Numbered from the stretch's first letter, positions 40,438 to 51,018 are shown. The stretch is DNA of 64,000 nt from Diplonema japonicum (GCA_964019335.1 OZ025740.1:124001-188000); one strand, 5' to 3'. Notes: generated from the sequence alone by a model not told the origin. Numbers and translations: made by a program.

Positions 40438-41101
40438 GTTCCCCTCCTGTTCTTTTCCCCCTTCCTTCTCTGCTTCATGTTCATGCAGCAAAGTTATTTG
40501 AAAAAGAAAGAAAAACGGGAAAGATAGGTGTGCTAATTTGACCCTAAAGTTTTTGAAATGCTCAAGAAACCGCACAAGTTTAAGTATTTCATTCGCTCCA
40601 AGAGTGCTAGACAAACTACAGGCGGAGGATACCTCTTCTTGCCCTTCCCAACACTTTTCTTATAGTTGGAAGTGTAGCTCAACCCATTAAGGTATTCTGT
40701 CAAAAAATCATAAAACACTTTTTTTTCACGAGTTCTTTTATTCACGATGGGGGGGGGGGGGGGGGGGGGGGGGGATAGGGGAAAAGAAAAAAAAAAAGAA
40801 AATGCATATTTATTTCACAATAAAATTGGTTCCGAAGGGGCCCAAGACACCTGTCAGGGAAAAAGGTAAGCCCTACTTATCCCCCAAGTGCAACCATTAC
40901 TGTTTTATGTGAAATGTTTAAATATGGGAAAAAAAAAGGAAAGGAGTGGCTAAAATCAATGTTTTTCAAATTATTAAATCCCCCCCCCCCCCAACAACAA
41001 AACAAAAAAAATAAAAAATAAACATCACACGGAGTTACTCTTTCTTTTTTTTTTCCCCCCCTCTTTTTTGTGAGAAAGTGCTAACAGCACCATTCCCAAA
41101 T
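40438..41101. other. Intergenic; 26-bp poly(G) at 40749-40774
   Basis: AT-rich DNA with an uninterrupted G tract of 26 bases and a C tract at 40980-40992. A 70-codon open frame at 40533-40745 begins only with GTG and has no recognisable content. No gene is called. Confidence 0.55.
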
Positions 41102-41566
41102 TCAATTAACACAGAAACTACAGTCGTTGGCCGCATCAGCATAAACCGTAGCAGCTTTGGTCAGCTGTGCTGTGGTGAGTGCAATGCCAAACCTGCATGT
41201 GGCAGGTGTGGTTCCGGAGCAGTTGGCCTGTGTGGCAGCGGCCAAAGGGAGACTAGCGCCAAGGAAGTCTTGAGCAAGCTCCACATCATCATCACAAGTC
41301 TCAGTGCATGAGGAGCACACCTCTCTTGTCACATTACCAGTCTGTACGGCAGTGGACACAAGGGACATGACATTTCCAACTGCCTGAACGCAGCCGTTTG
41401 GTTGTGTGTTGTTGCAGGCATGGACAGCGGACGCGCACCCTTTCAGAGCCAGCTCGATTTGTCCGCAGGTCACTTGAATGATGTTTTCGCAAGCTAGCCC
41501 CTCGTCGCCCTTTCCCCCCAGCACCAGCAGCGAGGCTACAGCAGCGAGCACTACACACCGAGACAT
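41102..41566 (-). CDS. Secreted cysteine-rich small protein (154 aa)
   Basis: A typical signal peptide (MSRCVVLAAVASLLVLGGKG, cleavage probably just before Cys26) precedes a mature part with 12 Cys, an even number that would allow six disulfides. N-glycosylation sequons include NNT, NVT and NCS. There is no C-terminal hydrophobic tail, so it is probably secreted or lysosomal rather than GPI-anchored. A frame extending upstream is Gly-rich low complexity and was not used. The family is not recognised. Confidence 0.75.
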   Translation of the reverse strand: MSRCVVLAAVASLLVLGGKGDEGLACENIIQVTCGQIELALKGCASAVHACNNTQPNGCVQAVGNVMSLVSTAVQTGNVTREVCSSCTETCDDDVELAQDFLGASLPLAAATQANCSGTTPATCRFGIALTTAQLTKAATVYADAANDCSFCVN

Positions 41567-41794
41567 GGGGTACACTTCCCCCCCCCCCCCCCTCCCCCCC
41601 AACTTTTTTTTTTTTGCGGAACTTATATTATTGTCGAGTATCGCAGTATTAAAAAAAAAAGAAAAAAAAAAAAAAAAGAGGAAGAAAACATATGTGAGTA
41701 AAACGACGTCTAAGTAGCGAGACCCCCCCCCCCCCCCCCCCCCCCAGGGCTATGCTGGCATGGAAACGCGTAATTTTTTATGACTGTCTTTGTT

Positions 41795-41886
41795 GTTCGC
41801 ACGAGCAAAAAAAAAAAAGCTGCGAAAGTTGCTCGGCACAAGTTACACATAGTTATAAACCTTTTTGAAAGATAAATATTTATAAC
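41795..41886 (+). repeat. Dispersed repeat B
   Basis: Same order of blocks as 7509-7613: CGCACGAGC, GCTGCGAAAG, GCTCGGCACAAGTT, AAAGATAAATATTT. Confidence 0.8.
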
Positions 41887-42037
41887 AGCAAAAAAAAAAA
41901 AAAAAAAAAAAAGAATCAAATACAAAAAGAAGAAGAGGAAGAAGAATGGAGTAGGTTGTTGTGCTCTGTAGTCAGGCACGAAGGGGTCGGACCACTCTTT
42001 TCTCTGTGCAGTAGGTACTGCGCACAGTCTTTCAAGT

Positions 42038-42065
42038 ATTTCGCATCTTCTGCTAGATGCGAAAT
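42038..42065. repeat. Perfect 11-bp inverted repeat (hairpin)
   Basis: ATTTCGCATCT and AGATGCGAAAT are separated by the six-base loop TCTGCT. It lies in the repeat-rich spacer. Confidence 0.7.
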
Positions 42066-42164
42066 TTCGGCCTTCCGGTGTACCCCTTTAATCGCTTGGG
42101 TTGATCTTAACGCCACGGATTCTGTGATTTCCCTGGGCAAAAAAAAAAAAAAGAGACTATTTAA

Positions 42165-42476
42165 GGGTGCCTGCAGTATGTGGCAGGGCGCCCTGCTCAA
42201 GTATCGTCTACTTGATTACAGGGGGCGCGCCTCGGCCTAGTTGTAGCTTCTTCTGCGTTCCGCGTCGTGTCCTTAATGCGTGCGGTGTGCAACTCAACCC
42301 CAGCCATGGCGCCCCTGGTAACCAAGATTCTGAGCCCGTGCAGTTTGCTGCCTGAGCATCTGCGATACGTTCTTCCACTCGGGCGCTACCGGTGATGACC
42401 GACGTGGAGGTCAACAGCGAACAACGCATCTGATGTACTTCTTTATATTTCCATATTTCTGTGTTATCCCACTACC
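42165..42476 (+). repeat. Dispersed repeat A, near-complete copy
   Basis: It runs from CCTGCAGTATGTGGCAGG through CTACTTGATTACAGGGGGCG, GCGTTCCGCGTCGTGTCC, GGTAACCAAGATTCTG, TTCTTCCACTCGGGCGCTAC to ATCTGATGTACTTC. It aligns along its length with 58908-59176. Confidence 0.82.
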
Positions 42477-42544
42477 CCCAAAAAAAAAAAGATGTCTTTG
42501 AAGGGAACATTCAGTATGTGACAGGATCGCCTTAAAAGCGAGTG

Positions 42545-42640
42545 CAGCAAGGTCGAAAATGCCGAAGCGGAACCAAATCTCAAAAAAAGGAGAAGGCCGA
42601 CCGCTGTCTACGTGGACCGGCGACTTCTCAAGAACTTCCA
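42545..42640 (-). pseudogene. Fossil fragment of a receptor-array gene (TM5 region)
   Basis: The minus-strand frame contains FFEIWFRFGIFDLAAL, clearly related to the TM5 end EMWLRFGLFDV of the array genes (P2 residues 141-150). It lies just downstream of the first array gene, so it is probably what is left of a further copy. Confidence 0.55.
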
Positions 42641-42803
42641 AGACCGACCACCCTACTAAGGAGAATTATTACTCGTAATTATTTATTACGGAGGGAAACC
42701 GCCTCTGGCTGCAGCCGCCTATGGCTTCCGGACATTTTTCCTTCCGGTATTATTATTCTTTACCATTGGAATATCTACTGGAAAGTAGAAGACAGTTTTC
42801 TCC

Positions 42804-44555
42804 TTATCTCAGTACAGAACAAGAAACACCCATGGAGATGGCCTCCCTCAGAGACGCAACAGCAAATCGAACAGATTGTGGTGCTTCCACCCCTTCCTTC
42901 TCCTGTGCATCAAGGATCTCAACCGCCTCATCCCCTTCCCCTATCAAGTACTTCAAACAAGCTGTATTATAAGGACCCCACACATCATCAGACACATGGT
43001 ACAGCCACTCACCTTCATGGTTGCCACTAGCTGCTTGCACAGAACATTCAGTCACCTCAAACACACGAAGTGGTGCCTCCCTGCCCCTCACAGTAACATC
43101 GACAGGGAGAAGCCTCATGTCATACAAAAACGCCAGCTCCCTCTGAACAGAGCCATCACAGGTCACCTTGTGCCCCTCGTGCCGACCGAACCTCTCCAGC
43201 AGCGACGCCGTCACAGCCACCTGACCCATGATCGCGAACACCTTCAGCTCGTTGTTCCCAACAGGGCCACAGTGTGCACTCCCGCTGCACAGACCAGAAG
43301 ACACAGCCAACTCTTTGTTGTTCTTTCCCATCTCCATGAGGGAGTCAGCCGCCCTCCGAGCATGACCCACACACCGCTTCGCAGCATTGAACGAGGAGTG
43401 AACATGGTCCCCAACAACGACACCCACAACACCACCGTGTTTCCTGACTGAGAGCAGGACGGCTGTCATGAAACTGTCGTAAGTGTGACTCAGAAAAATG
43501 GAAGGGCTGTCCTCCAATGCCTTCTGCGACCCAAGCATGTTTGTCACAGTGCTTGTCACCAGCTTCCTGTAATTCTCAATCAGTGGAGACCGCACTTCCT
43601 CGAAGCTACCATTGTTCATGAAATCTCTCTCTTTTCTGTAGTTTGAGGGGGAACCGCTGCTCATCCGCCCGTTGCTGCCAATACTGGAATGGGTAAGACT
43701 ACCGGCGCTTTCTTCCTTGTCGTTGAAATCCTCACGGAGAGTCTCAAAACAGGACTGAGGGAGGTAAGGACGGTAGGTGTGGAGGTTTGCAAGGATGCTG
43801 TCGAACGCTGTCTGCAAGGGGGGAGGGAGGGGGGAGTCAGTGAGGGCTGTCTCCGCTCCCTCCAAGTCGAAACGGGAAAGACACTCTGCAATCCACTCAG
43901 AGGCGGTGATCACGTTCTGCATGGACTTCCGTTCCTTTTGAAGGTCCGAAGCAAAGCCACGCGTGAAGTAGAAGTCAAGAAGGAAGATCGTAATTGGGCC
44001 AGTACAACTGAATAAGGCTTTCCCAAACTGGGCAGCGCAGGGAATATTGTCACAGTCACACATCTTTGTTCTCTCCTCCTGGCTTGGGAGGAGCCCATAG
44101 CCGACGTCGAAGAGGCCGAAGCGGAGCCACGATTCAATTGCGGTGATGACGAGCCAGATGCTGACCATTGCGATGAGGGTCTTGTTCACACGGACAGGGA
44201 GGCTGCACATCAAGGAAATGTCCACTAAAATCACGAAAGGCGGCCACGTGCGACCATCATTTCTTACTGCATTCTGCCAGTCCCCGTAAAGCACAGACAC
44301 TGAACACGAGTACAGCATGAACTCCACCACTCCTTTTCTTATCCTCCTCTCGACAAGCAGCTGCACAAGCAACACAAGACCACCAATAATACAGGGTTCG
44401 AAAGGTGGAACAAACAAGAAATACTCTGGCTCGACAAAACCCCAGACCGTAAAGAGAACTATAGCAACCACGCAAGAGGTCAAGAGAAGCTTCTTTCTGA
44501 ACACAGTCAGCTGGTCATCTTCGGGCAGTAGCAGTCGGCGCAGAACACATTGCAT
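42804..44555 (-). CDS. Array gene P1: six-TM receptor with degenerate class III cyclase domain (583 aa)
   Basis: Same architecture as P2 (45627-47369). Its N-terminal membrane domain is the most divergent of P1-P4. The central linker (about 275-330) is Ser/Gly/Asn-rich and unlike the others. From the NYRKLVTSTVTN motif onward it is nearly identical to the other copies. It carries QAASGNHEGEW rather than KASGTHEGEW near the end, a polymorphism shared with P5. The ATG at 44555 begins MQCVLRRLLLPEDD. The loop before TM6 has the CDCDNIPC cysteine motif. Confidence 0.85.
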   Translation of the reverse strand: MQCVLRRLLLPEDDQLTVFRKKLLLTSCVVAIVLFTVWGFVEPEYFLFVPPFEPCIIGGLVLLVQLLVERRIRKGVVEFMLYSCSVSVLYGDWQNAVRNDGRTWPPFVILVDISLMCSLPVRVNKTLIAMVSIWLVITAIESWLRFGLFDVGYGLLPSQEERTKMCDCDNIPCAAQFGKALFSCTGPITIFLLDFYFTRGFASDLQKERKSMQNVITASEWIAECLSRFDLEGAETALTDSPLPPPLQTAFDSILANLHTYRPYLPQSCFETLREDFNDKEESAGSLTHSSIGSNGRMSSGSPSNYRKERDFMNNGSFEEVRSPLIENYRKLVTSTVTNMLGSQKALEDSPSIFLSHTYDSFMTAVLLSVRKHGGVVGVVVGDHVHSSFNAAKRCVGHARRAADSLMEMGKNNKELAVSSGLCSGSAHCGPVGNNELKVFAIMGQVAVTASLLERFGRHEGHKVTCDGSVQRELAFLYDMRLLPVDVTVRGREAPLRVFEVTECSVQAASGNHEGEWLYHVSDDVWGPYNTACLKYLIGEGDEAVEILDAQEKEGVEAPQSVRFAVASLREAISMGVSCSVLR

Positions 44556-45626
44556 GTCCCCCCCCTCTTTCTTTTTGCTGTAGCAACTGTTGTCTTCGCT
44601 AAAAAGAGCATTTTAGGAACACGTGGGTAGACCTGAAACGAGCACCTTGAAGGGTAGTTGAATTTAGTAGCGAAACCGGAGACAGGTGACCCCAGACACC
44701 CTTTGTTTTGAATTCTTTTGTAAATTAAATTAACCGAAAACGAGCGACGCACTAAGATAACCCGGCTATGGGCTCATCTGGGGTGAAATTACACAAAGCT
44801 CACTAGATTAACGAACGACAACTGAATTGTACGGATTGCAACTATGTGCACATACCAAGTGACACAAAATATGGATTGCACGGGCTGGCTTCGTTAAAAG
44901 AAGCAAGAAAGGAAGAAAAGAGGTTCATTGGAAGAAGCTTGACCAGTGAAGTGACAGCTGAAAATGTAAGTCAGCTGTACGTCCCCACAGACGCCAAAAA
45001 AAAGAGAAAAAAAAGAAGAATGACTTTGAATGCCACGGATTCTGTGATTCCCCTGGGCATGAATGGCTTTGGGCGCGTGCCTCGGCTGCGCCATCAGCTT
45101 TTCTATAATTTTTGCCAATCGGTTGGCCCTCTTGGTGAGAGCTGTTGCTGTTTCTTTTGGGTTGCTGCAACCTTCCTCTTCTAGGATGTTTGGCCGGTTG
45201 TGCCTGCCTGTCCGTCATCGGACGCGGTTGTTTCGTGCGGGCTGCAGCTTCCTCCTCATCATATGCCAGGAAGTGCTCGCTCTCCACACGTTGCTCCGAA
45301 CACGTGTATGTACGGGAAGCTACTTTCAACTACCATCACGGCGATCCTCAGTCCGGTTGCCTTTGCTAAGGCCTGCAATACCAGCCAGTCCCCTTACCTT
45401 GGCATCCTCATTCTTGAGATGTAATCATCCCAATCTCCTTCAACGCACCTTGCACATATCGCGTCTGTCTCCAGCTCGTACACTGCCATATCTCTGATAT
45501 GGCGTGCTGCCGTCACGTCTTGGTTCAATACGATACTGCTCTAAAGAGGGAATCCCCTCCCTTTCCGACTGAATGGGCTGCAAAAAGGAAATTAGAAAGA
45601 AGAGTAACTACTGGAAAGTAGTTCGT
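44556..45626. other. Spacer between P1 and P2
   Basis: Unique-looking DNA to about 45540, then about 85 bp (45540-45626) that recur before P5's stop at 54648-54731 ('gagggaatcccctccctttccgactgaatgggctgc' region). A short block 'gccacggattctgtgatt' at 45030 is shared with 42112. No gene is seen. Confidence 0.5.
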
Positions 45627-47369
45627 TCACTGCAGAACAGAATAAGAAGCACCCACGGAGATGGCCTCCCTCAGAGACTCAACAGCTAACCGAACAGATT
45701 GTGGTGCTTCCACCCCTACCTTCTCCTGTGCATCAAGGATCTCAACCGCCTCATCCCCTTCCCCCATCAAGTACTTCAAACAAGCTGTATTGTAAGGACC
45801 CCACACATCATCAGACACATGGTACAGCCACTCACCTTCATGGGTGCCACTAGCTTTCACAGAACATTCAGTCACCTCAAACACACGAAGTGGTGCCTCC
45901 CTGCCCCTCACAGTAACATCGACAGGGAGAAGCCTCATGTCATACAAAAACGCCAGCTCCCTCTGAACAGAGCCATCACAGGTCACCTTGTGCCCCTCGT
46001 GCCGACCGAACCTCTCCAGCAGCGACGCCGTCACAGCCACCTGACCCATGATCGCGAACACCTTCAGCTCGTTGTTCCCAACAGGGCCACAGTGTGCACT
46101 CCCGCTGCACAGACCAGAAGACACAGCCAACTCTTTGTTGTTCTTTCCCATCTCCATGAGGGAGTCAGCCGCCTTCCGAGCATGACCCACACACCGCTTC
46201 GCAGCATTGAACGAGGAGTGAACATGGTCCCCAACAACGACACCCACAACACCACCGTGTTTCCTGACTGAGAGCAGGACGGCTGTCATGAAACTGTCGT
46301 AAGTGTGACTCAGAAAAATGGAAGGGCTGTCCTCCAATGCCTTCTGCGACCCAAGCATGTTTGTCACAGTGCTTGTCACCAGCTTCTTGTAATTATCAGG
46401 TATTATGGTCCGCACCTCATCGTTATTCCTTGACTCTCTACCTTTGCTGTCGTGGCTTGAGGGAAGAGTAATGTTGCTCATCCGCCCGTCATTGCTGTTG
46501 GAATGAGTAAGACTGCCATCACAATCATCACTGCCACTGAAATTCTCACGGAACCTCTCAAAACAGGACTGAGGGAGGTAAGGACGGTAGGTGTGGAGGT
46601 TCGCAAGAATGCTGTCGAACGCTGTCTGCAAGGGGGGAGGGAGGGGGGAGTCGGTGAGGGCTGTCTCCGCTCCCTCCAAGTCGAAACGGGAAAGACACTC
46701 TGCAATCCACTCAGAGGCGGTGATCACGTTCTGCATGGACTTCCGTTCCTTTTTAAGTCCAGAAGCAAAGCCACGCGTGAAGTAGAAGTCGAGGAGGAAA
46801 ACTCCCAACGGGAACCCAAATGATTCTATAACCTTCTCTAAACTCTTGGGACATGGCAGTGTGTTGCAGCCGCACGCCATCTCTCTCCTCTCTTCCTGGC
46901 TTGGGAGGAACCCATGGTCGACATCGAAGAGGCCGAAGCGGAGCCACATTTCGATGGATGATATGGTGAGCCAGATGCTGACCATTGCGATGAGGTTCAT
47001 GTTGACACGGACAGGGAGGTCGCACACCAAGGCAATGTCTACCAAAAGTATCAAAGAAGGCCATGCCCGATCCTCCAGCCACACGATTAAACTCCAGTCT
47101 CGGTGGATAAGAAACAACCCTGACAAGTACAGCATCATCTCCACCAATCCGTTTCGTATCTTCCTTTCGACAAGCATCTGCACAAACAAACCTATCCAAA
47201 TCAGGTACGCTATTCCTCGAGATCTAGAGCCCGAGTTGCGAACACGTGAAACATATCCCACAAGGAAGAGGATCATTCCTACCATACATATTGTGAGCAG
47301 TGCCTTCTTCCTGAACACAGTCGGCTGATCGTCATCAGGTAGCAGCACCCTTCTAAAGAAACACGACAT
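45627..47369 (-). CDS. Array gene P2: six-TM receptor with degenerate class III cyclase domain (580 aa)
   Basis: Residues 1-200: a conserved N-terminal LLPDDDQPTVFRKK, then six hydrophobic helices (about 22-40, 53-70, 76-92, 103-120, 124-142, 184-200) and a Cys motif CGCNTLPC in the loop before TM6. Residues 205-245: helical linker ASEWIAECLSRFDLEGAE. 250-270: ILANLHTYRPYLPQSCF, a block I recall preceding cyclase domains in protist proteins. 275-325: variable Ser/Asn/Asp-rich linker. 330-500: class III nucleotidyl cyclase fold. The usual first metal Asp is Asn337 (VTN), Asp381 of GDHVHSSF is kept, and the transition-state Asn/Arg are replaced in VAVTASLLE (444-452). It is therefore probably non-catalytic, a regulatory pseudocyclase. 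Confidence 0.87.
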   Translation of the reverse strand: MSCFFRRVLLPDDDQPTVFRKKALLTICMVGMILFLVGYVSRVRNSGSRSRGIAYLIWIGLFVQMLVERKIRNGLVEMMLYLSGLFLIHRDWSLIVWLEDRAWPSLILLVDIALVCDLPVRVNMNLIAMVSIWLTISSIEMWLRFGLFDVDHGFLPSQEERREMACGCNTLPCPKSLEKVIESFGFPLGVFLLDFYFTRGFASGLKKERKSMQNVITASEWIAECLSRFDLEGAETALTDSPLPPPLQTAFDSILANLHTYRPYLPQSCFERFRENFSGSDDCDGSLTHSNSNDGRMSNITLPSSHDSKGRESRNNDEVRTIIPDNYKKLVTSTVTNMLGSQKALEDSPSIFLSHTYDSFMTAVLLSVRKHGGVVGVVVGDHVHSSFNAAKRCVGHARKAADSLMEMGKNNKELAVSSGLCSGSAHCGPVGNNELKVFAIMGQVAVTASLLERFGRHEGHKVTCDGSVQRELAFLYDMRLLPVDVTVRGREAPLRVFEVTECSVKASGTHEGEWLYHVSDDVWGPYNTACLKYLMGEGDEAVEILDAQEKVGVEAPQSVRLAVESLREAISVGASYSVLQ

Positions 47370-47529
47370 TGTTAGCCCTGGTTTTTTGTTGTTTGTAAAT
47401 TTGTGTACCCTTTTTAAAAAACTAAGAAAAACATGGAAACACCCATTCGCGCATCTACTGGAAAGCAGGGCTTTAACTCAAAAAAGAAGAAGTAAACGTA
47501 ATTCATAAATAGAACAAGAATCACTCTGG

Positions 47530-47640
47530 TAGATGGCCTCCCTCGGATTCAACAAATATTACAGATCAGATCGTGGTGTTTCCACCCCTGCCTTCCCTTG
47601 TACCAAGGAACATAATCGCTTGCCCGGTGCATCAAAGCAG
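47530..47640 (-). pseudogene. Fossil 3' end of an array gene
   Basis: About 110 bp resembling the last coding segment of the array genes: 'agatggcctccctcggattcaac', 'agatcgtggtgtttccaccc' and 'ccttgtaccaaggaacat' parallel 'agatggcctccctcagagactcaac', 'agattgtggtgcttccaccc' and 'cctgtgcatcaaggatct' at 47806. Many substitutions and indels make it a decayed copy between P2 and P3. Confidence 0.65.
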
Positions 47641-47773
47641 GGCCGTCAAACTGCGAAAAAAGACCGTTGCCACCTAGACTGCCAAACATTAGATTAAAGT
47701 AGTTTCTTCGTTTACTGAAGAAGGTGATAATAAACACCCATGAAGAGGCTTCACCACAGCTTTACATTGGTCT

Positions 47774-49516
47774 TCACTGCAGAACAGAACAAGAAGCACC
47801 CATGGAGATGGCCTCCCTCAGAGACTCAACAGCTAACCGAACAGATTGTGGTGCTTCCACCCCTACCTTCTCCTGTGCATCAAGGATCTCAACCGCCTCA
47901 TCCCCTTCCCCTATCAAGTACTTCAAACAAGCTGTATTGTAAAGACACCACACATCATCAGACACATGGTACAGCCACTCACCTTCATGGGTGCCACTAG
48001 CTTTCACAGAACATTCAGTCACCTCAAACACACGAAGTGGTGCCGCCCTGCCCCTCACAGCAACATCGACAGGGAGAAGCCTCATGTCGTACAAGAACGC
48101 CAGCTCCCTCTGAACAGAGCCATCACAGGTCACCTTGTGCCCCTCGTGCCGACCGAACCTCTCCAGCAGCGACGCCGTCACAGCCACCTGACCCATGATC
48201 GCGAACACCTTCAGTTCGTTGTTCCCAACAGGGCCACAGTGTGCACTCCCGCTGCACAGACCAGAAGACACAGCCACAGCCAGCCCCTCCTTGTTCTTTC
48301 CCATCTCCATGAGGGAGTCAGCCGCCTTCCGAGCATGACCCACACACCGCTTCGCAGCATTGAACGAGGAGTGAACATGGTCCCCAACAACGACACCCAC
48401 AACACCACCGTGTTTCCTGACTGAGAGCAGGACGGCTGTCATGAAACTGTCGTAAGTGTGACACACAAAGATGGAAGGATTGTCCTCCAATGCCTTCTGC
48501 GACCCAAGCATGTTTGTCACAGTGCTTGTCACCAGCTTCTTGTAATTATCAGGTATTATGGTCCGCAACATCTCATCGTTATTCTTTGACTCTCTACCTT
48601 TGCTGTCGTGGCTAGAGGGAATGCTCATCTGCCCGTCGCTGCGGGTGAAATGGGTATGGCTGTCACTACAATCATCGCTGACTCCGAAATCCTCACGGAA
48701 CCTCTCAAAACAGGACTGAGGGAGGTAAGGACGGTAGGTGTGAAGGTTTGCAAGGATGCTGTCGAACGCTGTCTGCAAGGGGGGAGGGAGGGGGGAGTCA
48801 GTGAGGGCTGTCTCCGCTCCCTCCAAGTCGAAACGGGAAAGGCACTCTGCAATCCACTCAGAGGCGGTGATCACGTTCTGCATGGACTCCCGTTCCGTTT
48901 CAAGTCCAGAAGAAAAACCACGCGTGAAGTAGAAATCGAGGAGGAAGACAGAAATCGGTGCAACGAATGTGATGAGAACGCTCGTGAACCCCCTGGGGCA
49001 CGGTGGTGTGTTGCAGTCACACACCTTTCCCATAGTTGATTGATGTGCGAGGAGGAAATAATCAACATCTATAAGGCCGAAACGGAGCCAGATTTCGACG
49101 GAAGAGATGGCAAGCCAGATGCTGACCATTGCGATGATGTTCTTGCTGACACGGACAGGGAGGTCGCACACCAAGGCAATGTCCACTAAAATCACGAAAG
49201 AAGACCATGCCCGCTCCATGGACCACTTGACGTAGCTCCAGTCCCTGTGAAGAATTGAAATCCCGGACAAGTACAGCATGCACTCCACTGCCCCTTTTCT
49301 TATCTTCTTCTCAACAAGCATTTGCACAAGAACAACCAACCAAGAGAAGAACCCCAATTCTCGAATCGCGAAGGACACGAAGTCCTCAGGTGACAACGTC
49401 AGTGCAAACACATACAACACAACAGCAATGCAGGCCAACACGACCAGCACCTTCTTCCTGAATATAGTTGGCTGATCGTCATCAGGTAGCAGCACATGTC
49501 TTAAGATACACGACAT
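47774..49516 (-). CDS. Array gene P3: six-TM receptor with degenerate class III cyclase domain (580 aa)
   Basis: Same architecture as P2. The N-terminal 95 residues are almost the same as in P4 (RELGFFSWLVVLVQMLVEKK and the following helix), while the cyclase-like part matches all copies. Local differences: KNKEGLAVAVSSG instead of KNNKELAVSSG (two extra residues) and VAVRGRAAPLRV. The loop before TM6 has CDCNTPPCP. The ATG at 49516 encodes MSCILRHVLLPDDD. Confidence 0.86.
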   Translation of the reverse strand: MSCILRHVLLPDDDQPTIFRKKVLVVLACIAVVLYVFALTLSPEDFVSFAIRELGFFSWLVVLVQMLVEKKIRKGAVECMLYLSGISILHRDWSYVKWSMERAWSSFVILVDIALVCDLPVRVSKNIIAMVSIWLAISSVEIWLRFGLIDVDYFLLAHQSTMGKVCDCNTPPCPRGFTSVLITFVAPISVFLLDFYFTRGFSSGLETERESMQNVITASEWIAECLSRFDLEGAETALTDSPLPPPLQTAFDSILANLHTYRPYLPQSCFERFREDFGVSDDCSDSHTHFTRSDGQMSIPSSHDSKGRESKNNDEMLRTIIPDNYKKLVTSTVTNMLGSQKALEDNPSIFVCHTYDSFMTAVLLSVRKHGGVVGVVVGDHVHSSFNAAKRCVGHARKAADSLMEMGKNKEGLAVAVSSGLCSGSAHCGPVGNNELKVFAIMGQVAVTASLLERFGRHEGHKVTCDGSVQRELAFLYDMRLLPVDVAVRGRAAPLRVFEVTECSVKASGTHEGEWLYHVSDDVWCLYNTACLKYLIGEGDEAVEILDAQEKVGVEAPQSVRLAVESLREAISMGASCSVLQ

Positions 49517-51018
49517 ATTTCTCCTTTTTTTACCCCCACCTTCTTTGTATGAGTCTGTCCGGAAAGAAACTTCAACAAAAATGGCCCTCTTCCCTACACT
49601 TTGGACGAAACCTCCCTCCAGCTGTTGCCGTTGGGGTTAAAAACAAAAACGAAGCCCGTGCCGACTGCTAGGTGTCACCCTTGAGCACCTACTTCGTTCT
49701 GTTCAGAATGTTAGGTACCCGACGTATTTTGAGGGAACAGCCTCGTACTGTTACAACTGAACAACGCAGCATCAAATATGAAAAACACTCATTGTTGCAA
49801 CTACTGGAAAGTAGAGCTAAAATACATCGGATCGGTAAAAGTGTTAGTGGTGGAAAGGTGGAGGTTTTCGTGTGTCGCGAAGTAAAAGAATATAGTCCGA
49901 GTAGGTGGTTCCCAGTCTGCGTTGTTGGTCCCCTTCTATTCCGCAGTATGTGAGCGCGTGTATGTTGTGCCATGCCTCGACCACCATGTCTTTGTCAGTG
50001 GGTTGATCTGCATCCCTTGGGTGTCCTCCTTCACGGGCGGGTCGGGAATTATTTGGGAAGTTTAGAGCGGAGAAAAAAAAAAAAGAGGCATTTAAGTACG
50101 TCCACCTTTAAAAAAAGAAATAGAGTTTTTTAAGGTGGACGTACATCGGTTATAGGCCGTCAATTCCTATAAAGTACAAATCATTACGCACCCCCTCTTT
50201 TCACAGCATCTTTTTCTTTTCCTTTCCGGTTTATCCGGCTACGATTTGCTGCAGCCCTTCCCTCCCCCTTGTGCTCGGTTCTTCCTTACAAGGGCCTTCC
50301 TTGTCACACCTCCGTGTTGTGACATTCCTCGCGCTCCGGTTTGGTTCGGGCTACAGACCTTCCTTGCTTTGCTGTTCTTCTCTTTTCGGTGAGAAGGGTT
50401 ATGCTAATTTTCCATAAGATAAAAATAAATGAATAGAAAGATGCTACTTTTTCCTCCGATAAATTGCAAGGCACTATTTTTCGTTCCTAGGTTTTGACCC
50501 TCCTCCCCGGCTATCAGGAAACCAAGAAATAATAAATACTGCATACGAAAACAGAGAGTCGAATAAAAAAGGAAAAAGGTGACTGACATCCTCAAGAGGA
50601 GCCTCCCACGTACCAGGAATTAAGCAGAGGTTGCTTCCATGGCCCAAATGGCAAAGAATAATGAAAATAACGGAACGAAGTGAAAAAGGAAAAGAGAAAA
50701 GACGGCCTGGTCGCCAGGAAGTGCTGGTTCAGACGCGTCGGCGGACGCAGTTTAACGTCATACCCGGGACCGAAAACATGTAGGAAAAGGAAAAAGCAGA
50801 AAGGGTAATAACAAGCTTAAAATTGGAAAGAAAATGGAAAGGGTGGAAACTAAATAAATAATAGGGTGCGAGGTCGTGAAACCTTGCATAGCCTATCGCC
50901 CTCGTAGCACGCCGGGCCGGCACTCCTACATTGTGTAGGGTTGTTTCCGATTGTTCCTAGTTGTAGGAATGCAGGACAGTCGACCACTGCGATTCGTTGT
51001 AATAGAGGGTCCCGGCCC
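49517..51018. other. Spacer between P3 and the decayed element; contains a strong hairpin
   Basis: No gene recognised. The block near 49790-49815 ('actcattgttgcaactactggaaagtagagct') recurs at 54563-54592. A 13-bp hairpin lies at 50096-50144. 50160-50400 is pyrimidine-rich and unassigned. Confidence 0.5.
50096..50144. repeat. Inverted repeat, 13-bp perfect arms plus A/T extension
   Basis: GTACGTCCACCTT at 50096-50108 and AAGGTGGACGTAC at 50132-50144. Inside, seven A face six T after a one-base bulge. It is not seen elsewhere in the window. Confidence 0.75.

Larger units (their letters stand above)
41567..42544. other. Repeat-filled spacer upstream of the receptor array
   Basis: C tracts (41581-41600, 41721-41746), repeat B (41795-41886), a perfect hairpin (42038-42065), repeat A (42165-42476) and the 'gtgacaggatcgcc' motif at 42510. 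No host gene is seen. Confidence 0.6.

Noticed and set aside
40533-40745. 70-codon minus-strand frame next to the poly(G) tract
   Set aside because: Begins with GTG rather than ATG, no motif, and lies in AT-rich spacer.
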